DNA of 64,000 nt from positions 9,779-73,778 of the forward strand of contig JAEYSM010000065.1 of the NCBI GenBank assembly GCA_023434665.1. Reading direction: 5' to 3'. Origin of the DNA: Bacteroidota bacterium. Its GTDB lineage: Bacteria > Bacteroidota > Bacteroidia > Bacteroidales > Lentimicrobiaceae. Below, piece after piece: positions 25,986-36,500 of the stretch; position 1 is the first letter of the stretch, and each line of letters begins with the position of its first letter. The position numbers were made by a program, and so were the translations under genes. Below the pieces are notes generated by a model that did no database searches, was not told the DNA's origin, and saw only the letters and a list, made by a program, of their open reading frames with translations.

Positions 25986-28361
25986 TTACAATGGCAATGG
26001 TTCAATTACCAGGCTATCTTCAACTATAATATCGTCTTCCTCCGGTTTTTCATTATTATATTGAGGTGATACACAGTTATAATTTTTTGAAATTTTTATC
26101 TCAGGTTTAGGGAATCTGCCCCGATAATGTTTGAGATTTTCATCCTTCAGCACCTTTTCCATGAAAAAGCCATAAACAGGCAATGCAGTCCTTAATCCTT
26201 CGCCGAGCTGGGAAGTCCTGAAGCGGATATTTCTATGCTCTCCTCCTACCCAGACTCCCGACACCAGCTTTGGTGTTACCCCAATAAACCAGCCATCAGA
26301 GAAATTAGAGGATGTTCCTGTTTTACCACCGAAGTCGGTATCATATTTAAACAGGTCATACTCCCACAAGCCTTGGGTTGTACCTCCGGCTTCTGATAAT
26401 CCTGAACGCAACATGACTGTCATTAAAAATGCTGTTTCTTCATCCAGCACCTTTTTTGGCTTTAGTTTGTTTTCATACACGACTTCCCCATCCTGATTCA
26501 CTATTTTCGTCACAAGAACAGGCTCGTTTAACCTGCCTTCATTCAGCAAAGCGGTATATGCATTTACAATTTCGAGTAAGGAAACATCACTTGAGCCAAG
26601 ACATACTGATGGTACATTCATCAAATCGGAATTAATACCCATTCTGTGAGCCATCTCAATGACCTTTGCCCATCCCATCTCCTTTGTCAGTTGCACAGCC
26701 ACGGAATTAACTGACCGCGCAAAGGCACTCTTAAGGCTGATATTACTGTATGAAAACACCCAGTTGGCATTCTGGGGCGACCATGATTTCTTTTCACCCT
26801 TCTCCACGTAATTGATGGTAACAGGCTGGTCAGGCCGCCTGTCGCAAGGCCCTAATCCATTCTCAAAAGCTGCTGCATATACAAACGCCTTAAAAAGAGA
26901 ACCCGGCTGACGTTTTGCCTGGCTTATGTGATCATACTTGAAAAACCTGTAATTTATGCCTCCTACCCATGCTTTTATATATCCATTAGAAGGGTCAATG
27001 CTCACAAATCCTGTATTGAGGAGATGCCGGTAGTACTTTATAGAATCGATTGTGCTCAATAAAGTGTCTTTGTCACCATTCCAGGAGAATACAGTCATAT
27101 TATGAGGTTGATTCAGATAATACTCCACTGAGTCATTCTGTGTATCAAATTTTGCCTTTAAGGACTTATAAGTGGATGTCTGTTGCACCAGCTCTTCAAT
27201 AAATCCAGGCATTTCCTTTCCTTTACTGTCAACCCAGGGATTCTGTCCTTTCCAGTGCTCGAAGAACTTTTGCTGAAGTCTCTTCATATGCTTTTCTACA
27301 GCCTGTTCGGCGTAAATCTGCAATTCCGGGTCTATAGTAGTGTATATTTTCAGTCCGTCAGTATAAATATTATATCCTGTTTCTTTACTCCAGGATTGTA
27401 ATGAACGGGCAACAGCATCCTTGAAATAGGTAGCATCTGAAGCATCAGGAACAGGCTGGCGATAACGGAGTCTTACCGGAATATTCTGAACTGAGTCGGC
27501 ATAATCCGCATTGATGTAATTATACTTGGCCATCTGTGCCAGGATGCTGTTTCTCCTTCTCAAAGCATTGTCTTTATTCAGGACAGGACTGTAATAAGTT
27601 GGTGCTTTTAGGAGACCGATAAGCAATGCAGCTTCCTCATAATTGAGTTCGCCGGGTAGTTTATTGAAAAAAGTCCTGGATGCTGCTTTTATTCCGAATG
27701 AATTACTGCCGAAGTCAACCGTATTTAGGTACATGGTCAGGATTTCGTCTTTCGAATAGTAGAATTCCAATTTGAGGGCATTAATCCATTCCTTTGATTT
27801 ATCAACGATAATACTGACTCCTTTTATCCGGCCAAGCAGTCCCTTTTTATTCTTGTGTCGTGTTTTATATAAGTTCTTAACCAATTGCTGAGTAATGGTA
27901 CTTCCTCCCCTTTTATCTCCTTTTGCAGTGCTCCAGATGGCTGCGACAGTAGCTTTAAGGTCAATTCCATTGTGGTTATAGAATCTGATATCTTCGGCAG
28001 CAAGCAATGTATTGATGATAACCGGTGACAATTCACCGAATTCAATAGGTTCGCGGTTTTCAATATAATAAGTCCCCATGAGTGAACTGTCAGAAGCAAA
28101 TAATTCAGAAGCCACATTCATTTCGGGTTCCTTAAGTTCACTTATATCAGGCGATTGTCCAAATAACCAGAGAAAGTTGAGATCAATTGCGATAAAAAGA
28201 AGCAAAAGAATTAAAAATACCTGTCCAAGGCGTACAAGCAATTTTTGCCACCACTTTTGTGCAAATTCTGGTATGGAGAATAGTCTTTTCAGAAAGAAAC
28301 CAAGCTTTTTCAATGATAATCTTAATGCCTGTATAATAATTTTGAATAATGGAATTTTCAC
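25986..28361 (-). CDS. Bifunctional penicillin-binding protein 1A (class A PBP)
   Basis: A 791-residue peptidoglycan synthase anchored by one N-terminal helix (about residues 43-60). The GT51 glycosyltransferase domain shows catalytic Glu123 in AAEDIRFYNHNG and RGGSTITQQLVKNLY. The transpeptidase domain has Ser488 in the SLFK tetrad, Ser550-Val-Asn552, and Lys680-Thr-Gly in GGKTGTSS. It polymerises lipid II and cross-links stem peptides on the outer face of the membrane. An acidic C-terminal tail follows the transpeptidase. Single gene, convergent with nothing close. Confidence 0.95.
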   Translation of the reverse strand: MKIPLFKIIIQALRLSLKKLGFFLKRLFSIPEFAQKWWQKLLVRLGQVFLILLLLFIAIDLNFLWLFGQSPDISELKEPEMNVASELFASDSSLMGTYYIENREPIEFGELSPVIINTLLAAEDIRFYNHNGIDLKATVAAIWSTAKGDKRGGSTITQQLVKNLYKTRHKNKKGLLGRIKGVSIIVDKSKEWINALKLEFYYSKDEILTMYLNTVDFGSNSFGIKAASRTFFNKLPGELNYEEAALLIGLLKAPTYYSPVLNKDNALRRRNSILAQMAKYNYINADYADSVQNIPVRLRYRQPVPDASDATYFKDAVARSLQSWSKETGYNIYTDGLKIYTTIDPELQIYAEQAVEKHMKRLQQKFFEHWKGQNPWVDSKGKEMPGFIEELVQQTSTYKSLKAKFDTQNDSVEYYLNQPHNMTVFSWNGDKDTLLSTIDSIKYYRHLLNTGFVSIDPSNGYIKAWVGGINYRFFKYDHISQAKRQPGSLFKAFVYAAAFENGLGPCDRRPDQPVTINYVEKGEKKSWSPQNANWVFSYSNISLKSAFARSVNSVAVQLTKEMGWAKVIEMAHRMGINSDLMNVPSVCLGSSDVSLLEIVNAYTALLNEGRLNEPVLVTKIVNQDGEVVYENKLKPKKVLDEETAFLMTVMLRSGLSEAGGTTQGLWEYDLFKYDTDFGGKTGTSSNFSDGWFIGVTPKLVSGVWVGGEHRNIRFRTSQLGEGLRTALPVYGFFMEKVLKDENLKHYRGRFPKPEIKISKNYNCVSPQYNNEKPEEDDIIVEDSLVIEPLPL

Positions 28362-28575
28362 TTGATAGCTGGTTCCCAGGTATATACAATAAAACTGGTA
28401 ATTTGAATTTAGTCCGGCAAGTTACGCTGATTTCATTAAACTTAGATGAAATTTGTAACTTTATAGACTCAAATTCGTCCAAGAATACAAGATTAATGAT
28501 TAAACCCCTTAATCAATTGTTTGTTGTTTGATGGAGTGGAAATAAAGATAGTAAAAACTACTATTGACGAACCTT

Positions 28576-29001
28576 ATGAAAAAGTTTCTGCTTTTTGCAT
28601 TGCTATGCTTTCACATTTCAGGGTATGCGGTGGGTCAAAAAGCATCAGATTATTTAAAAGCAGCACTGCTTTCAACTGAGCAAAAGAACTATAAACAGGC
28701 CATTGCTTATTGTGACCTTGCATTATCAGTGAATTCAACCTATAATGCTGCATATTTTCACAGGGGATACAACAAATTCCTCATGAAAGATTACAAAGGG
28801 GCCATCGTTGATTTCTCAGTCTGCATTGACCTTAACAGTGATTATTTGGAAGCCTACCTTTATCGTGGTTTATGTAATCAGCGTGAAGGCAACAATTTGG
28901 CTGCAACACGTGATTATAATCATGCGCGACAACTCAACGCAGTGGAAACACTTTCATTTGTGACGGGAAATCTGTTCCGGTTCGGCCTCCGTAACAATTA
29001 G
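28576..29001 (+). CDS. Secreted tetratricopeptide-repeat protein
   Basis: A 141-residue protein with a signal peptide (MKKFLLFALLCFHISGYAVGQ) followed by two or three TPR units: SDYLKAALLSTEQKNYKQAIAYCDLALSVNSTYNAAYFHRG and two more helical pairs ending near DYNHARQLNA (first stretch quoted only in outline). TPRs mediate protein-protein contacts, here in the periplasm or envelope. The start is the ATG at 28576, not the upstream TTG. Partner unknown. Confidence 0.85.
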   Translation: MKKFLLFALLCFHISGYAVGQKASDYLKAALLSTEQKNYKQAIAYCDLALSVNSTYNAAYFHRGYNKFLMKDYKGAIVDFSVCIDLNSDYLEAYLYRGLCNQREGNNLAATRDYNHARQLNAVETLSFVTGNLFRFGLRNN

Positions 29002-29018
29002 TTAAAAAGCCTGAGGTC

Positions 29019-29783
29019 TCAGCAATAACCTGCTGTCCTGTATACCACATACCCAATTATTTCATGAATTAACAGGTCCCAGTTCTTTAAGGTCATTATT
29101 GATGGCACTAACAGGTGATCCAAATTATAAAGTCTGTCTCCGACTAACCGGGAAGTTGGATATTCAACAATCTTTATTCCTTGCTTTTCGAAACAGGCGG
29201 CGGCACGTTTCATATGGAGTGCAGAAGTTATCAGGACAACGGTATCGTTTATTGAGTTTTCGCTAAGTATTTTTTCCGAGTAAATGGCATTCTCGTAAGT
29301 ATTCCGTGAAAGACCCTCGAACAGAACATTCTGGGCAGATATACCCGTTCCTCTTAAAAAATAACTCAGATATAACGACTCTACCCTGTCTTTATAAATC
29401 AGATGACCGGGTCCTCCACTAATGATAATATTTTCGATTTTCCCATTCTGGTAAAGATGTAGCGTTTGCATAAATCTGTCAGCACCCGACCTGAATATCA
29501 GACGTCCTGTCCTGTTGTCCATTGTGGCAATATCGCCGGCCAGCAGCACACCGGCTTCATAAACAGCAGAATCCTGCAGTCTTACATCCGGTCTCTCCCA
29601 ACTCCTGATAACTTCATCTCCTATGAAAGGATTGGTAAAGAACAGCAACAGTCCGAATCCTGTAATAGCTAGTCTTCTTTTAGTGGTCGCTTTTTTAACG
29701 ACCAGTGAAAGAAACAGAAGTACCAGAACCCACCCTAGTGGATTAAGGAAATAGCCCAGAATTTTTGAGAAAAAGTAAAACAT
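29019..29783 (-). CDS. YdcF/ElyC-like (DUF218) envelope protein
   Basis: About 254 residues. Two hydrophobic helices at the N-terminus (FYFFSKILGYFLNPLGWVL and a second) precede a DUF218 domain, with AGVLLAGD, IIISGGPGHL, SRNTYENA and VLITSALHMKRA as the conserved blocks. E. coli relatives (ElyC, SanA, YdcF) affect cell-envelope synthesis; the exact chemistry is not established. I start at 29783, 7 bp after the stop of the upstream VWA gene; the longer ORF would overlap it by 44 bp. Confidence 0.87.
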   Translation of the reverse strand: MFYFFSKILGYFLNPLGWVLVLLFLSLVVKKATTKRRLAITGFGLLLFFTNPFIGDEVIRSWERPDVRLQDSAVYEAGVLLAGDIATMDNRTGRLIFRSGADRFMQTLHLYQNGKIENIIISGGPGHLIYKDRVESLYLSYFLRGTGISAQNVLFEGLSRNTYENAIYSEKILSENSINDTVVLITSALHMKRAAACFEKQGIKIVEYPTSRLVGDRLYNLDHLLVPSIMTLKNWDLLIHEIIGYVVYRTAGYC

Positions 29784-29790
29784 ATCCACT

Positions 29791-31881
29791 TTAATAACTT
29801 CCCATGTATTTACGGACAAACCACTCAGCACCAAGAAGAACGAAAATCAATAGCATAAGTGGATAGAAATCTATAAGATCTGTGTAATGACGCCTCGAAT
29901 AAGTTACAGACTTCACATCCTCCCTATCTCTGATATCCTGTGCAATTCTGTCCGTTTCATTCAGGTTATATGCTTTCGCACCTGATTCATAAGCAATAAT
30001 GTTTAACAGCTTATGATCAGCCACCAGATTAATATCCTCCATTTTGATCTCTGTCACCACAAAACTACCGGTTCTGCTTAGTTTTTCTCCCTGTAAATCA
30101 GCAGTTGCCTCAAAGGTATAAATACCGGGTGGAAAATTACCGATCTTAAGTGTGTAGTTCCTGTCGCCTCGTGAAAAACCATATTCAAACTTTTTATTGC
30201 TCTCATCAGTGATTTCCATGGTAACATCCGGTTCAGTTATCAATTCATAACTTTCATTATAAAGAGATGCAGCAAACTGGATATTCTCATTTTCAGCATA
30301 AAAGTTATTCCATTCGATCCTGAATCTGCTTCTATCGGTTCTTGCCGTCAGATACTGAAACATTTTGCCGATAAGATCATCAAAATTAGCATGGGTACTA
30401 TTCTGAATATAGTCAAGCATACGCCACTTCCATATGCCCTCTCCTGCAATGATTCCGGTTCTGCGGTCAGGACTTTCATTAAATAAAATCAAAGGCATGT
30501 CAGTTTGCGTGGGCCCAATCTTCTGAGTTGAAAATACCCTGGCCGAATTTGCAATATTAAAGGTGGCAAAAGGAGTAACCAACGGGGGTACATTCTCCAA
30601 CAATCTTTTCTGCTGTTCAGAGAAGAGAAAAAGGGAGAATGACGGATTGATGGCAGGGAGAGCCTCATTATACGAACCCTTGAAACCATCGATGTTAATT
30701 CCGGTCTCCATCGAATTCAGCAACTGGAGATTACTTTGCTGCCCGATAAGAAACATCAAAGGCACTTTTGATGAAAGTATCGCATCAAGTTTTGAAAATC
30801 CCTGATTTACCATTGAAGGTATCTGCGAAAGCACTATCAGATTATATTCTTCGGGTGATTGATTGTTAAATTCGGTACCAAAAAACTGCTTAGATTCAAA
30901 ATTGTTGCTGTTTTCAATAACCCGCTGTAAAGCAGCGACATCAGGATGAGGCGCATTGGCAATTATAGCTACTTTGAGCTTACTTTCTCTGATTTCAACA
31001 AATATCTCCCGTTCATTATTTCCTGTGTTGGCTTCATCTTCTACTTTATCCACAACGATACGCAGTCTCTTTAAACCGATAACATCAGCTTCAGGATAAA
31101 CCGGAACTGACATCACCTGGTTATGCGAAGTGACACTGATGTCCTGACTGAAAATCTGATTATCCTTATCGAAAACGCGCACGACTGAACGCTTACCAGG
31201 TAATCCTATTGCCTGTATGGTAATATCTACCGGGAAACGATTTCCTTTAAAAGCTGTTTTATTGTGACTGACTTTCTGTATTTTCAGATCCTTCCGGGAG
31301 GTGGTATCTCCCATTTTTACAGTAAAAACAGGATAAGAACTATTCCTTACCTGATGCAATGGATCTGCCCCACTATTATAAATGCCATCACTGGCAAGAA
31401 TAACCGCTCCAATATTCCGGTTATAATACCGCGTATTTACTTCATCAAACAAAGCGGATATTTCGGTGACTTCGGCATCAAACAGGGGTGGCGAATCTAT
31501 TTCAACATAATCCCCGAAAGTGTATGTATGTACTTCATAATCATCCTTCAGATCCTCAGCCAACGACTGCATGCTGTTAATAAATTCATTCCTGTAAAAA
31601 GATGAATCAGCATTCATTACAATGGAAGATGAATTATCGATACCAATAATTACAGCCGGCTTTACTGTTGTCCTGCTGGTTGTCCGTACCATCGGTGATA
31701 TCAATAAAAAAGCAAGCAATGTCACTGAAATGAAACGAAGTATCGCCAGCAACCATGTAACTGGCCGTGAAAAGTCATTTCTGTCTTTCAGAAAGTACAA
31801 AATATATGTAACCAGTAGTCCAAAGGCAACACAAATTACCATGAACCACCAAGGATATTCAGTTATCAGATTAAAGTCCAA
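29791..31881 (-). CDS. VWA-like membrane protein
   Basis: A 696-residue protein with two N-terminal helices (about residues 10-30 and 41-63) and one near the C-terminus, so most of it lies outside the cytoplasm. Just after the second helix is a von Willebrand A-like domain with an intact MIDAS motif, Asp82-x-Ser84-x-Ser86 in GIDNSSSI, and ILASDGIYNSG as the later metal-site strand. The middle holds Ig-like beta regions. Relatives occur in BatA-like and glutamine-amidotransferase-like Bacteroidetes membrane proteins; function unknown. It lies between the TapB-like and YdcF genes on the same strand. Confidence 0.82.
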   Translation of the reverse strand: MDFNLITEYPWWFMVICVAFGLLVTYILYFLKDRNDFSRPVTWLLAILRFISVTLLAFLLISPMVRTTSRTTVKPAVIIGIDNSSSIVMNADSSFYRNEFINSMQSLAEDLKDDYEVHTYTFGDYVEIDSPPLFDAEVTEISALFDEVNTRYYNRNIGAVILASDGIYNSGADPLHQVRNSSYPVFTVKMGDTTSRKDLKIQKVSHNKTAFKGNRFPVDITIQAIGLPGKRSVVRVFDKDNQIFSQDISVTSHNQVMSVPVYPEADVIGLKRLRIVVDKVEDEANTGNNEREIFVEIRESKLKVAIIANAPHPDVAALQRVIENSNNFESKQFFGTEFNNQSPEEYNLIVLSQIPSMVNQGFSKLDAILSSKVPLMFLIGQQSNLQLLNSMETGINIDGFKGSYNEALPAINPSFSLFLFSEQQKRLLENVPPLVTPFATFNIANSARVFSTQKIGPTQTDMPLILFNESPDRRTGIIAGEGIWKWRMLDYIQNSTHANFDDLIGKMFQYLTARTDRSRFRIEWNNFYAENENIQFAASLYNESYELITEPDVTMEITDESNKKFEYGFSRGDRNYTLKIGNFPPGIYTFEATADLQGEKLSRTGSFVVTEIKMEDINLVADHKLLNIIAYESGAKAYNLNETDRIAQDIRDREDVKSVTYSRRHYTDLIDFYPLMLLIFVLLGAEWFVRKYMGSY

Positions 31882-31916
31882 TTTCTCAGTGTTTATTCAA
31901 TAATCAACCAAATTGC

Positions 31917-32600
31917 CTAGTTACGGAAAACAGTAAGTTCAGAATAACCCACCAGCTTACCCTTACTGTAAGTCTCGCTTCTCACTGCGCCTACTTTTTC
32001 TGAGAACCATTGTGCTGCAGAATTGGTCATTTTTATGATTGACTTGGTTTCAATATCATAGGTTATCTTATAACACTCATAAGAGCCTGCAGGAGTCGTA
32101 ATGGTTTCAATTCCTTCAACTTTACGGTTAAAGATCTTTACACTCATATTCATAGGAATAGAACCGCTGACTATCGACATCACGAGATTACCATCAGGCA
32201 ACTCCTGCCCTACCTGCATTTTCCCAGGATAAACCAGATCGGTTGCATCAACTGAAATCTCCATATCCTCTGTATTGCCCATAGATGCCGAATTGAAAAA
32301 ACTCTGCATATCCATGTAGAATACACCATCCTTACAGCGCATCTCAAGATTCATAACACCTTCGGACTTGTTTTTTTTATCCAGTTGTTCACTTTCAATT
32401 TTTATCACTGTTCCTTCATTGGTTTCACGCACTTCCTTCACGGTCTGGCGGATGGTGCCCGTCAATTTCTGTTTGCCATCATAGTTCTTCATTTCGATGA
32501 ATGTGTTCTCTTTCATCATATCAAATCCTGAACAGTCCTGTGCAATTCCTGATGCATAGGCAAAAAGCATAATGACAATCAATGTAAGTATTCTCTTCAT
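31917..32600 (-). CDS. TapB/DUF3108-like secreted protein
   Basis: A 227-residue protein with a signal peptide (MKRILTLIVIMLFAYASGIAQ) and a single beta-rich domain. The block TTPAGSYECYKITYDIE and the strand pair VGAVRSETYSKGKLVGYSEL resemble DUF3108/TapB-type envelope proteins. No catalytic residues are evident. It leads a minus-strand group with the VWA and YdcF genes (gaps 35 and 7 bp), suggesting a common envelope role. Confidence 0.75.
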   Translation of the reverse strand: MKRILTLIVIMLFAYASGIAQDCSGFDMMKENTFIEMKNYDGKQKLTGTIRQTVKEVRETNEGTVIKIESEQLDKKNKSEGVMNLEMRCKDGVFYMDMQSFFNSASMGNTEDMEISVDATDLVYPGKMQVGQELPDGNLVMSIVSGSIPMNMSVKIFNRKVEGIETITTPAGSYECYKITYDIETKSIIKMTNSAAQWFSEKVGAVRSETYSKGKLVGYSELTVFRN

Positions 32601-32735
32601 AAGTGAAAATTTAAAATGTTTAACAATTTATTGAACAGATAACTTAATAATGCATTAAATGGCAATATTTTACGGTATTCTTTGAATGATGTTGATAATC
32701 GGAAAGTTCAACCTCACCAATAAAACAAAGTTAGT

Positions 32736-32763
32736 AAAAAAGGGCAGTAATTACTGCCCTTTT
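32736..32763 (-). terminator. Terminator of fabG / glycogen operon
   Basis: A 26-bp perfect palindrome (aaaagggcagtaa / ttactgccctttt) flanked by further A residues on the left. Read on the minus strand it gives a GC stem followed by a T run, 23 bp after the fabG stop. Confidence 0.85.
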
Positions 32764-32785
32764 AGTGATATTAAAATTTACATTT

Positions 32786-33532
32786 TTAAGTATTCATACC
32801 GCCGCAGACGCTAATTACCTGACCTGTAACATATGATGACAGGTCGGAGGCAAGGAACAGAGCTGTATCGGCTACATCCTGCGGCTTTCCGCCTCTTCTT
32901 AAAGGAATTTTCTCAGCCCATGACTTTCTTACTTCATCCGAAAGCTTGGCAGTCATCTCAGTCTCAATGTATCCCGGAGCAATAGCATTGCACCTTATAT
33001 TTCTCGAACCCAGTTCCTGAGCAATTGATTTTGTAAATCCTATCAGTCCGGCTTTTGAAGCACTGTAGTTCGACTGTCCTGCATTACCTGACAAACCTAC
33101 AACTGAGCTCATATTAATGATTGTACCAAACCGTTGCTTAAGCATAGGTTTCTGCACAGCCTTTGTCATGTTGAATATCGACTTAAGGTTCACTTTAATT
33201 ACCAGATCCCAATCGCTTTCTGTCATTCTCATCAACAGGTTGTCTCTTGTTATACCTGCATTGTTTACCAGAATATCAATTTTTCCAAACTCACCTACCA
33301 CGTGATTGATAAGTTCTTCACTACTCTCAAATGAACTGGCATCCGACGCATAAGCCTTAGCCTTTACTCCATACGAGCGCAATTCTTCTTCAAGCAATGT
33401 AGTCTGTTCATCGAGTCTGAGATCTGAGATGGCTACATCAGCACCATGTTGTGCAAAAGTAACTGCAATAGCCTTTCCAATTCCCCTGGCTCCTCCTGTT
33501 ACCAAAGCGGTCTTTCCTTCAAGTAATTTCAT
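32786..33532 (-). CDS. fabG: 3-oxoacyl-ACP reductase (SDR family)
   Basis: A 248-residue short-chain dehydrogenase of the FabG type, reducing 3-oxoacyl-ACP with NADPH in fatty-acid elongation. The nucleotide loop TGGARGIGKAIA, NNAGITRDNLLMRM, the active site Ser-Tyr-Lys in INMSSVVG and YSASKAGLIGF, and the C-terminal GQVISVCGGMNT fit well. It begins 34 bp after the glycogen synthase/phosphorylase gene and is followed by a strong terminator, so it is probably read as the last gene of that transcript despite unrelated metabolism. Confidence 0.92.
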   Translation of the reverse strand: MKLLEGKTALVTGGARGIGKAIAVTFAQHGADVAISDLRLDEQTTLLEEELRSYGVKAKAYASDASSFESSEELINHVVGEFGKIDILVNNAGITRDNLLMRMTESDWDLVIKVNLKSIFNMTKAVQKPMLKQRFGTIINMSSVVGLSGNAGQSNYSASKAGLIGFTKSIAQELGSRNIRCNAIAPGYIETEMTAKLSDEVRKSWAEKIPLRRGGKPQDVADTALFLASDLSSYVTGQVISVCGGMNT

Positions 33533-33566
33533 GATTTGTTATTTGTGCATTAGATAATTAAATATT

Positions 33567-36500
33567 TCAATCTTCATTTGATATCCATCTTACAAGATTA
33601 AAATCTTGACGATGGGGCAATAACGGGTGTTTTGGGAACAACCTGAATGCAAAATCATACACCCCGGCCTGTTCTGTCCTTATTTCGATGAAATACGTTA
33701 CTATGTTTCCGTCAACTCCGGCCAATGTCATCTCTTCGAGGTCGATGATGGTTTTAACTTCATCGTTGACCTTCTGACCGAACAATACTTCTAGTCCCAG
33801 GTCATTAGGTGAAAGTTCATTTACATTCAGAACGATCTCTGCTACGAAATTTTCACCAAGTCTCAGAGGGCGTTTGGTTGAATCCGGCATACTTACTGAA
33901 ACCACTTCCACACTATCCCATCCTCTAAGTATCCTGCGTTTCCATGCAGCCAGCTGCCTGGCTTTCTCATAATCATTAGCCAGCATCATTGACGATCTTT
34001 CAAACAGCACATTATAGTACTTGTTATAATAATCATCAATCATTCGCCTCATAGTGAACTCAGGTGCAATCTTTGCAATAGTGTTTTTTACATACTGAAC
34101 CCATTTCTCAGGTACACCTTTTTCGTTCCTCTCATAGAAAGCCGGAACGATTTCGTTTTCAAAGGTATTATAAATATTCTCGGCATCCAGTTCATCCTGG
34201 AACTGCTGATTATCGTAAGATCTTTCTTCAGAAAGTGCCCAGCCTGCACCGGGGATATAACCTTCGGCCCACCATCCGTCGAGTACGCTGAAGTTGACCA
34301 CGCCGTTCATAACAGCCTTTTCACCAGATGTGCCTGAAGCTTCCAGCGGGCGCGTCGGTGTATTGAGCCATACATCCACACCCTGAACCAATCGTGAAGC
34401 CAACATCATGTCATAATTCTCAACAAAGATGATTTTCCCAAAAAACTGAGGCATCTGAGAAACTTCCACTATCCTTTTGATCAGATCCTGGCCTGCTTTG
34501 TCAGCAGGATGTGCTTTACCTGCAAAGAGGAACTGTACAGGCCTTTGAGGATTGTTTACCAGCCGTTCCAGTCGTTCTATATTTGTGAATAACAGGTGAG
34601 CTCTCTTATAAGTGGCAAAACGCCTTGCAAATCCTATGGTCAGTGCCTTATCATTTATCTTTTCGAGCGTTCTGATGATATTCTTGGGATTCTCCTGTCT
34701 CATCTTCAGGTCAACACTTAACCTTCCTCTCACATAATTGATAAGTTTCTTCCTGTGACTCTGTCTTAGTCCCCATATTATTTCGTCAGGGACATCATAT
34801 ATCTTGTTCCAGCGGTCCTTTTCATGTTGTTTTTCGAGGAAGTCATCTCCAAATACCTGTTTATACAGATTCTGCCATTCAGGTGATGCCCAGGTTGGCA
34901 AATGAACGCCATTTGTCACATGGCCTATGTGTAATTCATCTGGATAAAATCCTTCATACATTCCGGTGAACATTTCCCTGCTCACGCGGCCATGTATCAG
35001 GCTCACACCATTCATTTCCTGCGATAACTTGGCTGCCAGTACACTCATCGAGAACTTTTCATCTCCTTTATTTTCAATGAATCGTCCCAGGTTCATAAAG
35101 GTATTCCACGAGATATTCAGTCGCTCGGCGTAATGAGGAATATAAGTTCTCAGCACATCCTCACTGAATGCATCATGACCCGCGGGCACGGGAGTATGGG
35201 TGGTAAACAACTGAGTTGCCCTTACAATTTCAAGTGCCTGGTCGAATGAGAATCTCTTCTCGGCAACCAGCAGGCGCAATCTTTCAATACCGATAAATGC
35301 TGCATGGCCTTCATTACAATGATATATATCGGGTGTTATGCCTAATGCCTTGATCATCCTTATTCCTCCCACGCCAAGCAACAGTTCCTGCTTGAAGCGT
35401 GTATCCCAGTCACCTCCATAAAGCTGGTGAGTGACAAAACGGTCGGCTTCATTATTATCTTCTATATCACAATCCAGCAGATAAAGCGGAATTCTTCCTA
35501 CGTCAATCTTCCAGACTTTGGCATATAGATTACGTCCAGGAAGTGCCACTGTCACTTTTAGCCATTCACCATTAGCCACCCTGACGGGTTTTAATGGCAT
35601 ATGTGTAAATTTCTGTGGTGAATATGTATTTACCTGCTCACCATGAGCTGAGAGCGTTTGTTTGAAATATCCATACCTGTATAACAAACCCACTCCAATC
35701 ATATTTACATTTGAGTCACTGGCTTCTTTCAGGTAATCACCTGCCAGAATACCAAGTCCACCCGAGAATATCTGAACAGTATCATGAAGACCATACTCCA
35801 TACTGAAATAAGCAACCTGCTTCTTGGGTTTACCGGTCGCCTGTTTCATATACTTTTCAAACCTTCCGTAAACAGCATCTAGCTTTGTATTGAACTCAGC
35901 ATTTTTTTCGAGTTCCTGCATCTGGTTTATCGACAAGGATTCAAGCAATGACATCGGGTTGTGATTCATAGACTCCCACCTTTTTGGATCGATCATGGAA
36001 AATAATTCCCAGGCATCAGGTTGCCATGTCCACCAGAGGTTCCTGGATAATCGTTTTAGTCCGTTGAAACTTTCAGGAATACCAGGTTTGATAAGGACTT
36101 TATTCCAGACCGGAGCCTGGAAACGTTTAACAGGGAACGACATAAGCATATCAGGAGTCCGTTTGTCACGGTATAATTCCTCGCGCGAATCGGCTTTTTC
36201 CAGTGCGATGCTATACGCTTTCCTGTAGTTCTTTATTAACTCATGCCACAATGCAGTTCTCGACAGTTCAAAAGCTTTACGACGTGCATTTTCAACCTGC
36301 ATTGAATCATATTTACTGAATTCAAGTAGAATTTTTTTAATGTCGCCAATAACTTCTGAAGTATTGTTTTCGGCCCTTGATATAACCCATGTGCCAGGTT
36401 CAGGATTTTCATTCCTTTCTTTGATCCATGCACCAAATCCAGCCAGTGTTGTTGTGATGGTCGGAATTCTGAAAGCAATACTTTCAAGTGGTGTATATCC

